DNA of 64,000 nt from an uncultured Clostridia bacterium (GCA_946555465.1 CAMNST010000008.1:31311-95310), one strand, 5' to 3'. Counted from the stretch's first letter, positions 33,823-42,925 are shown. Made by a program: numbers and translations. The notes: generated by a model from the sequence alone, not told the origin.

Positions 33823-34533
33823 ATGACAGTTAACAAGGCTTTTAAAAATTTCATTGCAATTTTTGTATCTTTATCAATATTGCTGTCCGTTTCGGTTGCA
33901 GGCGGAATCTGCTATAAGGTTTTTGCCGAACCTCAGAAAAGTTCATATGCCGTTTCTAAACTCGGTTCAAGCGGTGATGAGGTAAAATCAATTCAGAGAA
34001 AACTTTCTTCTCTTGGTTATTACAATGGATCTATTGACGGAATTTACGGCAGTGCAACCAAAACGGCCGTAACAAAATTTCAGAGAAACTGCGGAATAAC
34101 TGCCGACGGCATCTGCGGAAAAACAACCCTGCTTTATCTCGGTTTAGGCGGCAGCAGTTCTTCTTCAAACACCACTTACTCAAATTCGGATGTTGAACTG
34201 CTTGCAAAAGTTATCAGTGCCGAAGCAAGAGGAGAATCATATGAAGGTCAGGTAGCAGTGGGAGCAGTAATACTCAACAGAGTAAAACATCCGTCTTTTC
34301 CTGACTCGCTGAGCGGTGTCATTTATCAGAACGGTGCATTTTCTTGTGTCAACGACTCTAACTGGCATGCTGCCGTTGCCGATTCGGCAAAAAGGGCCGC
34401 TGTGGATGCGCTTAACGGCTGGGACCCTTCGGGCGGTGCAATATATTATTATAATGCAAAAAAGACAAACGATTCATTTATGCATTCAAGACCCATTGTT
34501 AAAGTTATCGGCGACCACAGATTCTGCAAATAA
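33823..34533 (+). CDS. SleB-type cell wall hydrolase with peptidoglycan-binding domain
   Basis: 236 residues: a signal peptide or membrane anchor (about 1-35), then a PG_binding_1 domain (GSSGDEVKSIQRKLSSLGYY, YGSATKTAVTKFQ, near 47-100). A Ser-rich linker leads to a hydrolase-2 domain with AKVISAEARGESYEGQVAVG near 127 (catalytic Glu in SAEARGE), ILNRVKHPSFPD near 150 and a GDHRFCK end. SleB enzymes are lytic transglycosylases that degrade spore cortex. The homologues in non-germination settings act in wall turnover, so a role in spores is likely but not proven. Confidence 0.85.
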   Translation: MTVNKAFKNFIAIFVSLSILLSVSVAGGICYKVFAEPQKSSYAVSKLGSSGDEVKSIQRKLSSLGYYNGSIDGIYGSATKTAVTKFQRNCGITADGICGKTTLLYLGLGGSSSSSNTTYSNSDVELLAKVISAEARGESYEGQVAVGAVILNRVKHPSFPDSLSGVIYQNGAFSCVNDSNWHAAVADSAKRAAVDALNGWDPSGGAIYYYNAKKTNDSFMHSRPIVKVIGDHRFCK

Positions 34534-35475
34534 CTAAATTTTTCTGATGCTTATTTCCCCGCTGCGCAGAACAGTTTTTTCGCCGTTTTCAAGAATAACC
34601 TCTAAACCGCCCTGCTCGTCAATTTCAACAGCAGTTGCGGGAGTAACCTTGCCATTTTTAATAAATTTGATTTTTTCACCGATAACCATTGAATGGCTGC
34701 GGTAATAATCAATAAATGCTTTGTAATCACCACCGACTATATCCATTAGACGGTTGGTGATTTCTGCTATCAGAGCACTTCTGCCGATATTTGCATTAAG
34801 ACTTCCTGCCTGACCGGCATCCTCGGGAAAATCAATGGTTTTAATATTTATGCCGATGCCTATTATAACACTGTCAACAACGCCCTCTTCAAAATTTGTT
34901 ATTGCCTCAGTTAAAATTCCGCAGATTTTTCTGCCATCAAGATAAACATCGTTTACCCATTTGATTTTTGGTTTTTTATCACTGAGATTTTCTATTGCCT
35001 GACAAACGGCAACAGATGCTGCAGTTGTAGCCGTTACGGCATTCTGAAGGGAAGCGTGAGGTCTGACAACAAGCGAAAAATAAATTCCTGTCAGCGGCGG
35101 TGAATAAAAAGATTTTCCCTGTCTGCCTCTGCCTGCGCTCTGTTCATCTGCGGTAACAAGAAAAACACCCTCTTTGCCATCTGCAAGAAGGCGTTTGCAG
35201 CAGTTATTTGTTGAATCAACAATCGGATAATAAAGCACGTCCATATCATATGTAATTTTTGATTTTATACTTTGCACCGATATAAGGTCGTTATCCTCTC
35301 TGAGAACATAGCCCCTGTTTCTTACTGCATCAATTCCATAACCCTCGTGTGAAAGGTTTTTTATCGCTTTCCACACAGCAGTACGGCTGACATTGAATTT
35401 TTCAGCAAGCATTTCACCGCTGATATAATCATCTGCCGATAAAAGTTCATACAGAATATCGTTTTTTAAAGACAT
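34534..35475 (-). CDS. birA: Bifunctional biotin-[acetyl-CoA-carboxylase] ligase / biotin repressor BirA
   Basis: 313 residues: an N-terminal winged HTH (ISGEMLAEKFNVSRTAVWKAI near 18-38), the catalytic domain with GRGRQGKSFYSPP near 114 (biotinyl-AMP loop), IKWVNDVYLDGRKICGIL near 171, VIIGIGINIK, and a C-terminal SH3-like domain. It attaches biotin to carboxylases and represses biotin genes when charged with biotinyl-AMP. A BirA box covers its own start codon (35475-35506), so it should repress itself. No biotin synthesis or transport gene is adjacent. Confidence 0.95.
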   Translation of the reverse strand: MSLKNDILYELLSADDYISGEMLAEKFNVSRTAVWKAIKNLSHEGYGIDAVRNRGYVLREDNDLISVQSIKSKITYDMDVLYYPIVDSTNNCCKRLLADGKEGVFLVTADEQSAGRGRQGKSFYSPPLTGIYFSLVVRPHASLQNAVTATTAASVAVCQAIENLSDKKPKIKWVNDVYLDGRKICGILTEAITNFEEGVVDSVIIGIGINIKTIDFPEDAGQAGSLNANIGRSALIAEITNRLMDIVGGDYKAFIDYYRSHSMVIGEKIKFIKNGKVTPATAVEIDEQGGLEVILENGEKTVLRSGEISIRKI

Positions 35476-35506
35476 TGTTAACCTCCTTTTGTGTTATAGT
35501 TTACAA
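35475..35506 (-). promoter_or_regulatory. BirA operator (autoregulatory)
   Basis: On the plus strand TTGTTAACC (35475-35483), 14 bases, AGTTTACAA (35498-35506). The known BirA box is TTGTTAACC-N14/15-GGTTAACAA; the left arm is perfect and the right matches 7 of 9. It overlaps the birA ribosome site and start codon, just downstream of a TATAAT box. Confidence 0.8.
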
Positions 35507-35548
35507 TTATTATACATAAATACATATTAACAAACAAGTATATATGCA

Positions 35549-35585
35549 AAAAAACAGACTGTTCATCGCTGAATAGTCTGTTTTT
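35549..35585. terminator. Bidirectional terminator after trmB
   Basis: AAACAGACTGTTCA pairs with TGAATAGTCTGTTT (one wobble) around TCGC, with A- and T-runs at the ends. On the minus strand it ends the flavoprotein-trmB unit. Confidence 0.85.
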
Positions 35586-35594
35586 ACATTTCAG

Positions 35595-36266
35595 TTATAA
35601 AAGCCTTGCCTCAAGACGGTAAATCGGGCAACCCATAGAGGCAAATTTTGACTCATATTCCGTAACAATATTTCCCTCAAAATCACTGTTATGCAAATCC
35701 AGCGAAACATTGCTGAGTTTAAAACCGCAGACAGAAAAACTTTCAATAGAATATTCAAAAAAATGCATATTATCTGTTTTCTGACAGATAACACCGTTTG
35801 GTTTAAGCAGTGTTTTAAATATTTCAAGAAATCTCGGATTTGTCAGGCGGTGTGCCTTATGCCTGTTTTTCGGAAACGGACAGGAAAAATTAAGATAAAT
35901 TTCTTCAACCGACTGTTTTTCAATATAGGACGGCAGATATTCCGCTGTTCCGCAGAGAAACATAATATTATCAAGCCCCATATCACGAGCCATATCAATA
36001 GCGAGTATAAGCACATTTCTGTTTCGCTCAACACAGAGAATATTTTTATCCGGATTCTGCTTTGCAAAAGTGCAGCCAAACTGCCCTTTTCCGCTTCCGA
36101 CTTCAAGATAAACAGGCTGTTCTTTTTTAAATACCTTTTTAAAATCAATCAAATGATTTTCTTTATCGGCATCGTTAAAATCCAGTGAGTCATTATTCAT
36201 TATAATAAGATAATCAGATGCCGCGTCAATCCTTTCGTCAAGATTTTTCTTTCTTTTCATTCTCAT
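35595..36266 (-). CDS. trmB: tRNA (guanine-N7-)-methyltransferase TrmB
   Basis: 223 residues from ATG 36266 (GAGGAAC upstream; a TTG at 36281 would place that site inside the gene). The Rossmann methyltransferase fold starts with YLEVGSGKGQFGCTFAKQNP near 53, then CVERN, FLCGTAEYLP and the tRNA-binding segment NFSCPFPKNRHKAHRLTNPRFLE, seen as PFPKNRHKAHRL near 130. It methylates G46 of tRNA. It overlaps or abuts the upstream flavoprotein gene. Confidence 0.92.
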   Translation of the reverse strand: MRMKRKKNLDERIDAASDYLIIMNNDSLDFNDADKENHLIDFKKVFKKEQPVYLEVGSGKGQFGCTFAKQNPDKNILCVERNRNVLILAIDMARDMGLDNIMFLCGTAEYLPSYIEKQSVEEIYLNFSCPFPKNRHKAHRLTNPRFLEIFKTLLKPNGVICQKTDNMHFFEYSIESFSVCGFKLSNVSLDLHNSDFEGNIVTEYESKFASMGCPIYRLEARLL

Positions 36267-36277
36267 AATTCTGTTCC

Positions 36278-37873
36278 TCAATGTTCATCATCTAAAACGG
36301 CATGGGCGCATTTTACGCCGTCAACCGCGGCAGAAATGATTCCGCCTGCATAACCTGCACCTTCTCCGCACGGATATACACCCCTGATATTGCACTGCAG
36401 CAGATCATCACGAAGAATGCGCACAGAACTGGATGAGCGTGTTTCAGGGGCAGTAAGCACTGCGTCATAAAGGTTAAAGCCGTTCAGTTTTTTATCCATC
36501 TCCACAATGGCGGATTTCATTGTTGCCGCAACTTTCTGCGGAAGACATTCATCAAGATTTGTCAGCGTAACACCGGTCGGACAGGTTGGTTTAACACTGC
36601 CGAGAGATTTGCTTTCAATACCTTTCAGGAAATCGCCTACAAGTTGAGCAGGAGCATTATAATTTCCGCCTGCCATTTCATACGCCTTATGCTCAATTTC
36701 ACGCTGATAATATATTCCGGCAAGCGGATGCTCGCTTGGAAAATCTTTTGTTTCAATTCCCACAAGAAGAGCAGAATTTGCGTTTTCACCATCACGGGCA
36801 AGAGAACTCATTCCGTTTACAATAACACATTCTTTTTCGCTTGCTGCTGCAACAACCGTTCCGCCCGGGCACATACAGAAAGTATACGCACCTCTCTCGT
36901 GCAGACCGTGGCAGGCAAGTTTATAATCTGCCGCACCGAGTTTGGGATGGTTTGCAAATTTCCCGTACTGGGCTTTATTTATAAGACTCTGCGGGTGTTC
37001 AATTCTTGCACCCACCGAAAAAGGTTTCTGCATAATTTCAACACCCATATTATAAAGCATTTCAACGGTATCTCTTGCACTGTGGCCGATTGCCATAATT
37101 ACACTGTCGGTTTCAAAATCAAACCATTCACCGTTTTTTGAATAAGTAACACCGTGTATAAAGCCGTTTGCACAGATGAGTTTTTCAAGTTTGCATTCAA
37201 GACGGACTTCACCGCCGAGACGTTCTATCTTTTTTCTTATGTTTTTAACAACAACCGCTAAGCGATCAGTGCCGATATGCGGTTTTGACGAATAGAGTAT
37301 TTCTTCGGGGGCACCGGCCTCATAAAGTTCCTGCAAAATTTTTTTGATATACGGACTTTTTATTCCTGTAGTAAGTTTTCCATCCGAAAAAGTTCCTGCT
37401 CCGCCTTCTCCGAACTGAACATTTGACTCTTCGTTAAGGTGCCTTGTTTTCCAGAAACGTTCAACATCCCGCGTTCTTGCGTCAACATCTTTTCCGCGCT
37501 CAAGAATAACAGGCTTTAATCCTGACATTGCAAGAATAAGACCGGCAAACATTCCTGCCGGACCGAAACCGACAACAACCGGGCGAAATTTGCTTACCCG
37601 TTTATTTTCAGGCAGTTCATATTTATACGGTTTAACAATCTGAACCTTATTTGACCTGCACTTTGAAACAATCTGCTCTTCATCAAGCAAAATTTCAACA
37701 TCAAGCGAATAGGTAAAATGTATATCGTCTTTTTTTCTTGCATCAATGCTCTTTTTAAATATGGTATATGATTTTATATATTTTTCATTTATTTTTAAAA
37801 TTTTTGATGCTTTGGATTTAAGCAGAGTTTCTTCTTCATCCAAAGACAGTTTCATTTCATTTATTCTTATCAT
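36278..37873 (-). CDS. COG2509-type FAD-dependent dehydrogenase
   Basis: 531 residues from ATG 37873 (AAAGG upstream). An N-terminal domain (1-95, ferredoxin-like in the family) precedes the FAD-binding motif VVVGFGPAGMFAGLILA near 101, LERGKDVDAR, FGEGGAGTFSDGKLTTG near 154 and the late VYPCGEGAGYAGGIISAAVDG (short landmark GEGAGYAGG near 505). The family is widespread and its reaction is unknown. It overlaps the next flavoprotein upstream by 17 bases, so the two are translationally coupled. Confidence 0.85.
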   Translation of the reverse strand: MIRINEMKLSLDEEETLLKSKASKILKINEKYIKSYTIFKKSIDARKKDDIHFTYSLDVEILLDEEQIVSKCRSNKVQIVKPYKYELPENKRVSKFRPVVVGFGPAGMFAGLILAMSGLKPVILERGKDVDARTRDVERFWKTRHLNEESNVQFGEGGAGTFSDGKLTTGIKSPYIKKILQELYEAGAPEEILYSSKPHIGTDRLAVVVKNIRKKIERLGGEVRLECKLEKLICANGFIHGVTYSKNGEWFDFETDSVIMAIGHSARDTVEMLYNMGVEIMQKPFSVGARIEHPQSLINKAQYGKFANHPKLGAADYKLACHGLHERGAYTFCMCPGGTVVAAASEKECVIVNGMSSLARDGENANSALLVGIETKDFPSEHPLAGIYYQREIEHKAYEMAGGNYNAPAQLVGDFLKGIESKSLGSVKPTCPTGVTLTNLDECLPQKVAATMKSAIVEMDKKLNGFNLYDAVLTAPETRSSSSVRILRDDLLQCNIRGVYPCGEGAGYAGGIISAAVDGVKCAHAVLDDEH

Positions 37874-38978
37874 AGACAATTACCTTTTGTTTCGTTATTT
37901 CATCAGCAGTTTTTATTCCGCTGTACCATGCAAAATTCAGGTTATACCCCCCGCAGGGAAACTGAACATCAAGCACCTCTCCGCAGGCATAAATTCCTTT
38001 TACTATTTTTGATTCAAAATTTTCAAATTCATCTGCCGATGCACCGCCCGCAGTTATCTGAGCAAAATCAAAACCTTTCGTGCCTGTTATTATCAGTTTC
38101 CAGTTTTTTGAAAATTCTGCAGTCTTTCTTATATCTCCGTCAGCCTGCTGACAGATTATATTGCTCAGTTTTTCGCCAAGAATACCTTTAAGATTCCGGA
38201 ATTTCTTCAGATAATCAATAATTTCTTCAACACTCATATCGGGTATTAAATCAAGGACAGCATGGCATTTAAGGGGATTTTTCTTTTCAAAATTCCGACT
38301 TACAATTTCTGACAGATTCATGGTTACTATACCCGAAAGTCCATAATCAGCAAAAAGCACCTCTCCGTATTCCGACTTAACTTTCTCTCCGTCAAGCAGA
38401 ATTGACATATTGCATTTCACTCTGCTGCCCTTAAGACTTCTGGGGTATTTGCTTGACGAGGTCAACTGCACAAGCGCCGGACACAAGGGCGTTATTCTGT
38501 GACCGAGAGATTTAAGCAAAACAAAACCGCTGCCGTCTGAGCCAAGATTCTTCTGTGCCTTTCCGCCTGCTGCAATAACAATGTTATCAGCCTCAAAACT
38601 TCCGCTGTCTGTAACAACCGATAAATTCTTTTCAATTCTCTCTACACTGCAGCGAGTTATTATTTCAATACCCAGTTCGCTGCATTTATCCGAAAGAATG
38701 TCAACAACTGTTGCTGCCTGATTTGAGTAAGGATAAATTCTTCCCTCGTCATCTGCTCTTGTAACAAGCCCCAGCGAACTGAAAAAATCAATAACTTCGC
38801 CGCTGTTTTCGGCATTAAGATTTGAAAGATTGCACCTGCCGTTTCCGGTTGCAAGTATCTTTTTTCCGACACGTTCAAGCCGTTCAAGGATAACGACCCT
38901 ATCGCATGGATTATTCTGTTTCAGTCTTATTGCACAGGCAAGTCCGCTTGCTCCTGCACCTATAATAATTGTGGTCAT
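37857..38978 (-). CDS. BaiN/RdsA-like (HI0933 family) flavoprotein
   Basis: 373 residues from ATG 38978. FAD motif IIIGAGASGLACAIRL at 4-19, LERLERVGKKILATGNGRCNLSN near 36 (short landmark GKKILATGNGRCNL) and C-terminal ITAGGASADEF and GEVLDVQFPCGGYNLNFAW (short landmark CGGYNLNFAW). HI0933-family proteins include BaiN, a bile-acid intermediate reductase, but most are uncharacterised. It lies upstream of the COG2509 gene in the minus-strand operon. Confidence 0.85.
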   Translation of the reverse strand: MTTIIIGAGASGLACAIRLKQNNPCDRVVILERLERVGKKILATGNGRCNLSNLNAENSGEVIDFFSSLGLVTRADDEGRIYPYSNQAATVVDILSDKCSELGIEIITRCSVERIEKNLSVVTDSGSFEADNIVIAAGGKAQKNLGSDGSGFVLLKSLGHRITPLCPALVQLTSSSKYPRSLKGSRVKCNMSILLDGEKVKSEYGEVLFADYGLSGIVTMNLSEIVSRNFEKKNPLKCHAVLDLIPDMSVEEIIDYLKKFRNLKGILGEKLSNIICQQADGDIRKTAEFSKNWKLIITGTKGFDFAQITAGGASADEFENFESKIVKGIYACGEVLDVQFPCGGYNLNFAWYSGIKTADEITKQKVIVYDKNK

Positions 38979-39075
38979 ATCAATGCCTCTACACAATAGA
39001 TTGTTGTTGCTCAGTTATTGCTCTATATATAATAGTATAAAATTACATTAATTGCAAATTTTTTAGCAAAAACCC

Positions 39076-39104
39076 TTGACTAAAGGTTTACACTGTGCTA
39101 TATT
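39076..39104 (+). promoter_or_regulatory. Promoter of rpmG-secE-nusG
   Basis: TTGACT (39076-39081), 17 bases, TATATT (39099-39104). A leader of about 110 bases follows; CCTCG near 39112 and CGAGG near 39180 can pair, but I do not recognise a known leader class. Confidence 0.7.
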
Positions 39105-39222
39105 AATCATACCTCGTAGAGTAGGTTAGAGTGAGCCGATAGGCCTTATTTTTTTGCCTGCTTCTTGCTTTGCGTGGCAGCGAGGGAGATTATTTATCGA
39201 AATTTTAACGGAGGTGCTATTT

Positions 39223-39372
39223 ATGAGAGTTAAGATTACCTTAGCTTGCACTGAATGCAAACAGCGCAATTACAACACAATGAAAAACAAGAAGAACACA
39301 CCTGACAGACTTGAAATGAACAAGTATTGTCCGTTCTGCAAGAAACATACTCTCCACAGAGAGACCAAGTAA
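39223..39372 (+). CDS. rpmG: 50S ribosomal protein L33
   Basis: 49 residues with two CxxC motifs (CTEC near 10, CPFC near 37), so this is the zinc-binding form. The family pattern [23 protein letters not shown] is visible in part ([12 protein letters not shown]). ATG 39223 follows ACGGAGGTG; longer upstream starts run into the leader. It begins the rpmG-secE-nusG operon. Confidence 0.95.
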   Translation: MRVKITLACTECKQRNYNTMKNKKNTPDRLEMNKYCPFCKKHTLHRETK

Positions 39373-39385
39373 TAGGAGGACGAAA

Positions 39386-39745
39386 ATGGCTGAAGAAAAC
39401 AAGACTTCAAAAAAAGCAGAGTCTGCCGACAAAGCCAAAGACAAGAAAAAGAAGTCAAAGAAAAACCCTTTTAAATCCATTGCGTCATTTTTTAAGAGCG
39501 TAAAAGCCGAAGGCAAAAAGGTTGTATGGGCAAAGCCAAAGGAAGTTCTCAAAAATACAATCATTGTTTTAATCGTATGCACAATAGTCGGATTGTGTAT
39601 CTTTGGTGTTGATACTCTTCTTTCCCAGGGAATGAAGGGATTAAAAAAACTTGCAACAACAGAACCTACTTCTGTTTCACAGCAGGTTGAAGACACAACC
39701 GCTCCCGACACAACAGTTGAAGATACAACTGCTCCAACTGAATAA
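39386..39745 (+). CDS. secE: Preprotein translocase subunit SecE with Thr-rich tail
   Basis: 119 residues: a Lys-rich cytoplasmic start (1-30), the conserved amphipathic helix FFKSVKAEGKKVVWAKPKEV near 35-54 and one membrane helix (about 56-78). After that comes an unusual 28-residue tail rich in Thr, Glu, Asp and Pro (TEPTSVSQQVEDTTAPDTT). Most Gram-positive SecE proteins end soon after the membrane helix. With the usual topology the tail would be outside the cell. It lies between rpmG and nusG as in most bacteria. Confidence 0.9.
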   Translation: MAEENKTSKKAESADKAKDKKKKSKKNPFKSIASFFKSVKAEGKKVVWAKPKEVLKNTIIVLIVCTIVGLCIFGVDTLLSQGMKGLKKLATTEPTSVSQQVEDTTAPDTTVEDTTAPTE

Positions 39746-39787
39746 TTCAACAAATTTTCAGTATTTTAATTCGGGAGGCATTTTTTG

Positions 39788-40312
39788 ATGGAAGAAGCAA
39801 AATGGTATGTTGCACACACGTTTTCAGGTTATGAAAACAAAGTTGCCGGCAATATTCAGACTGTTGTTGAAAACCGTAACCTTCACGATTTAATTCACGA
39901 AGTTGCAATACCAACCGAAACAGTTGTTGAGGTTAAAGACGACGGTACTAAAAAAGAGTATCAGAGAAAACTGATGCCCGGTTATGTGTTTATTAAAATG
40001 GTAATGACTGATGACAGTTGGTACGTTGTAAGAAACACACGCGGCTGCACAGGTTTCGTTGGTCCTGAAAGCAAACCGGAACCGCTTTCAGATGAAGAGG
40101 TTAAAAAACTCGGTGTTGAAAAAATCAGCATTGAAGTTTCTTATGAAGTCGGTGATCTTGTCAATGTTATTGACGGACCTCTTGAAGGCTTCTCCGGAAC
40201 TGTTGAAGAAATTGATATTGAAAACAACAGCGTTCAGGTAACTGTTTCTATGTTCGGAAGAGAAAACACAGTTGAATTTGAGTTAGACCAACTCGAAAAG
40301 GTCAGTGAATAA
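39788..40312 (+). CDS. nusG: Transcription elongation/antitermination factor NusG
   Basis: 174 residues: the NGN domain (KWYVAHTFSGYENKVAGNI near 5, QRKLMPGYVFIKM near 57, YVVRNTRGCTGFVG near 78) and the KOW domain (VGDLVNVIDGPLEGFSGTVEEID near 121, landmark GPLEGFSGTV). It binds RNA polymerase and links it to ribosome or Rho. GGGAGG precedes ATG 39788; a TTG one codon earlier is ignored. Confidence 0.95.
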   Translation: MEEAKWYVAHTFSGYENKVAGNIQTVVENRNLHDLIHEVAIPTETVVEVKDDGTKKEYQRKLMPGYVFIKMVMTDDSWYVVRNTRGCTGFVGPESKPEPLSDEEVKKLGVEKISIEVSYEVGDLVNVIDGPLEGFSGTVEEIDIENNSVQVTVSMFGRENTVEFELDQLEKVSE

Positions 40313-40377
40313 ATTCAGTAATTCGCAGTATATCTGCTTATTATCATTATAACCGGACTTGCCGGTTCGGCTATAAT

Positions 40378-40412
40378 GGTGGGAGAGATGAAAAATCTCG
40401 CCATTTACCACA
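40378..40412 (+). promoter_or_regulatory. Ribosomal protein L1-binding leader of rplK-rplA
   Basis: GGTGGGAGAGA, a GATGAAAAA loop, TCTCGCC, then ATTTACCAC. The GTGGGAG...CTCG-x2-TTACCAC layout is the conserved L1 autoregulatory site found in front of L11-L1 operons of Firmicutes. It lies just before the rplK ribosome site. Confidence 0.75.
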
Positions 40413-40431
40413 ATATTAGGAGGAAATTATT

Positions 40432-40857
40432 ATGGCACAAAAGGTAGCAGGTTTAATTAAACTTCAGATTCCTGCCGGAAAAGCAACTCCGGCACCGCCA
40501 GTTGGTCCGGCTCTCGGTCAGCACGGCGTAAACATCATGTCATTCACAAAAGAGTTCAATGAAAGAACAAAGAATGACGCAGGTCTTATCATCCCTGTTG
40601 TTATCACAGTATATGAAGACCGTTCATTTACATTCGTTACAAAGACACCCCCAGCAGCAGTTCTTATCAAAAAGGCTTGCGGCATTGACAAAGCATCCGG
40701 CGTTCCTAACAAGAACAAAGTTGCTACAATCTCAAAGGCAGACGTTCAGAAAATTGCTGAAACAAAAATGCCTGATCTTAACGCAGCAACACTTGAAGCC
40801 GCTATGTCAATGATAGCAGGAACAGCACGCAGCATGGGTATAGTAGTAGAAGACTAA
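40432..40857 (+). CDS. rplK: 50S ribosomal protein L11
   Basis: 141 residues, full-length: [30 protein letters not shown] pattern (landmark [17 protein letters not shown]), [23 protein letters not shown] and the C-terminal rRNA-binding [14 protein letters not shown] precedes the ATG. Followed by rplA after 51 bases. Confidence 0.97.
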   Translation: MAQKVAGLIKLQIPAGKATPAPPVGPALGQHGVNIMSFTKEFNERTKNDAGLIIPVVITVYEDRSFTFVTKTPPAAVLIKKACGIDKASGVPNKNKVATISKADVQKIAETKMPDLNAATLEAAMSMIAGTARSMGIVVED

Positions 40858-40908
40858 TTCCCTTGTGGGAGGAAGTATCCGATTTAACCACTGGAGGTAA
40901 TTTATATT

Positions 40909-41619
40909 ATGAAACACGGAAAGAAATATACAGACGGTGCAAAACTTATTGACCGTTCAAATCTTTATGATACAGCAGAAGCACTTGAACTTTCTGTTAA
41001 AACAGCAACAGCAAAGTTTGACGAAACGATTGAAGCACATATTCGTCTCGGTGTTGACTCACGTCATGCAGACCAGCAGGTTCGCGGTGCAGTTATTCTT
41101 CCGAACGGAACAGGTAAAGATGTAAAAGTTGCAGTATTTGCAAAGGGTGATTTAGCAAAAGCCGCTGAAGAAGCAGGTGCAGACGTTGTTGGTGATGCAG
41201 ACCTCGTTCAGAAAATCCAGGGCGGCTGGATGGACTTTGACGTTGCAATCGCATCTCCTGATATGATGGGCTTTGTTGGTCGTCTTGGTAAAGTTCTCGG
41301 TCCTCGCGGACTTATGCCTTCACCAAAAGCCGGCACAGTAACTATGGATGTTGCCAAAGCTGTTCAGGAAGCAAAGGCAGGTAAGATTGAATATCGTCTT
41401 GACAAAACAAACATCATTCACTGCCCTATCGGCAAGGCTTCATTCGGCACTGAAAAACTTCTTGAAAACTTCAATGCCCTTCTTGATGCAATCATCAAGG
41501 CAAAGCCTGCTGCATCAAAAGGTCAGTATATCAAATCAGTAGCAGTTGCATCAACAATGGGCCCCGGCGTTAAGATTAACCCAAGCAAAGTGGGCACAGC
41601 AACCGCAACCGAAGACTAA
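40909..41619 (+). CDS. rplA: 50S ribosomal protein L1
   Basis: 236 residues with [15 protein letters not shown] start, the [19 protein letters not shown] motif near 47, [21 protein letters not shown] near 124 and a [15 protein letters not shown] segment. It forms the L1 stalk and is the likely repressor of its own operon via the 40378-40412 leader. CTGGAGG precedes the ATG. Confidence 0.97.
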   Translation: MKHGKKYTDGAKLIDRSNLYDTAEALELSVKTATAKFDETIEAHIRLGVDSRHADQQVRGAVILPNGTGKDVKVAVFAKGDLAKAAEEAGADVVGDADLVQKIQGGWMDFDVAIASPDMMGFVGRLGKVLGPRGLMPSPKAGTVTMDVAKAVQEAKAGKIEYRLDKTNIIHCPIGKASFGTEKLLENFNALLDAIIKAKPAASKGQYIKSVAVASTMGPGVKINPSKVGTATATED

Positions 41620-41633
41620 TTTTTAATTTGGTA

Positions 41634-41662
41634 TTGACAAGGATTTTTCCTTGTGTTAAAAT
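41634..41662 (+). promoter_or_regulatory. Promoter of the rplJ-rplL operon
   Basis: TTGACA (41634-41639), 17 bases, TAAAAT (41657-41662). Confidence 0.7.
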
Positions 41663-41670
41663 ACAATCGC

Positions 41671-41802
41671 TGTTCAGCCAAAGACAGTAGGTACCTTTCA
41701 GGTATAAGTTTATCGCCTACCGAGGAATGAACATTCAGATAACTACTTTGTTATTATGTAATGTTATGTGCATTCCGAGGTTTTCGGAATGCACTTTTTT
41801 AT
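41671..41802 (+). promoter_or_regulatory. Ribosomal protein L10 leader with attenuator
   Basis: The conserved core GCCAAAGACAGTAGGTACC ... CGCCTACCGAGGAATGAAC is followed by a strong terminator hairpin. In it GTGCATTCCGA pairs with TCGGAATGCAC at 41768-41794, before a T-run. L10(L12)4 binding to the kink-turn core controls this hairpin in Firmicutes. Confidence 0.92.
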
Positions 41803-41859
41803 TTAGCTAAACAGCCATAAAGACCATGAAAATGGCAAATATTTATGGAGGTATAATAA

Positions 41860-42444
41860 ATGCCAAGTACAGCAGTTCTTGAAAAGAAAAAGCAAATGGT
41901 TGCTGATCTTTCAGAAAGAATCAAGAATTCTTGCGCAGGTGTTGTTGTTGACTACAAAGGTATCAACGTTGAAGACGACACAAAACTTCGTAAGGAACTT
42001 CGTGAAGCAGGCGTTGAGTATACAGTTGTAAAAAACTCTATCCTCGGCAGAGCTGCTCAGGACGCAGGTCTTGAAGGTCTTGATCCGGTTCTTGAAGGCA
42101 CAACCGCAATCGCAACTTGTGTTGACGACTACGTAGCATCTGCACGTATCCTTCAGAAGTATGCAGACACCCACAACAACTTCTCTCTTAAGAGCGGTTA
42201 TCTCGACGGCGAAATCATTTCTATGGAAAAACTCATCGCCCTCGCTAAACTTCCTTCAAGAGAAGTTCTTCTTGCAACAGTTTGCAACGTATTCAATGCT
42301 CCTATCGCAGCATTTGCCCGCGCAGTTCAGGCAATCGTTGACAAGGGCGGTGTTGAGGCCTGCCAGAGCGAAGAAGCACCTGCAGAAGAAGCAGTTGCCG
42401 AAGAGGCTCCGGCTGAAGCACCCGCTGAAGAAACAGCAGAATAA
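41860..42444 (+). CDS. rplJ: 50S ribosomal protein L10
   Basis: 194 residues: KKKQMVADLSERIKNSCAGVVVDYKG near 8 (landmark ADLSERIKNS), LRKELREAGVEYTVVKNSILGRA near 44 (landmark YTVVKNSILGRA), PVLEGTTAIA and a C-terminal helix that binds L12. The tail after about 170 is Ala/Glu/Pro-rich, common in Clostridia. TGGAGG precedes the ATG. Confidence 0.96.
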   Translation: MPSTAVLEKKKQMVADLSERIKNSCAGVVVDYKGINVEDDTKLRKELREAGVEYTVVKNSILGRAAQDAGLEGLDPVLEGTTAIATCVDDYVASARILQKYADTHNNFSLKSGYLDGEIISMEKLIALAKLPSREVLLATVCNVFNAPIAAFARAVQAIVDKGGVEACQSEEAPAEEAVAEEAPAEAPAEETAE

Positions 42445-42489
42445 TTAAATCATATTTTACAAAAATAAATTTTATCGGAGGAAAATAAA

Positions 42490-42867
42490 ATGGCATCAGA
42501 AAAAGTTACAGCAATAGTTGAAGAACTTAAAACTCTTACTGTTCTTGAACTTTCAGAACTCGTATCAGCAGTAGAAGAAGAATTCGGCGTAAGCGCAGCA
42601 GCAGCAGTTGCAGTTGCAGCACCGGTTGACGGCGGCGCAGCAGCAGCAGACGAAAAGACAGAATTTGACGTTGTTCTTGCAGAAGTTGGCGGCAACAAGA
42701 TTCAGGTTATCAAGGCTGTTCGTGAAGCAACAGGTCTTGGCCTTAAAGAAGCAAAAGAAATCGTTGACGGTGCTCCTTCAACAATTAAAGAAGCAGTTCC
42801 AACAGCAGATGCTGAGGCTCTCAAGGCTAAACTTGAAGAAGCAGGCGCTAAAATCGAACTCAAATAA
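42490..42867 (+). CDS. rplL: 50S ribosomal protein L7/L12
   Basis: 125 residues: an N-terminal dimerisation helix pair ([25 protein letters not shown], landmark LTVLELSEL near 17), an Ala-rich hinge (36-55) and the globular factor-binding domain with [24 protein letters not shown] (landmark [10 protein letters not shown] near 76) and [21 protein letters not shown] precedes the ATG; a terminator follows. Confidence 0.97.
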   Translation: MASEKVTAIVEELKTLTVLELSELVSAVEEEFGVSAAAAVAVAAPVDGGAAAADEKTEFDVVLAEVGGNKIQVIKAVREATGLGLKEAKEIVDGAPSTIKEAVPTADAEALKAKLEEAGAKIELK

Positions 42868-42884
42868 TTTTAGTTTTTCTGTAA

Positions 42885-42925
42885 CCAAAAGGAACAGTTC
42901 ATCACGAACTGTTCCTTTTTATTTT
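42885..42925. terminator. Terminator after rplL
   Basis: AAAAGGAACAGTTC pairs perfectly with GAACTGTTCCTTTT around ATCAC and runs into Ts. It also lies before the convergent phosphatase gene. Confidence 0.9.

Noticed and set aside
39105..39222. Known riboswitch or ribosomal leader before rpmG
   Set aside because: The leader can form some pairs, but I cannot match it to any class and have no covariation evidence.
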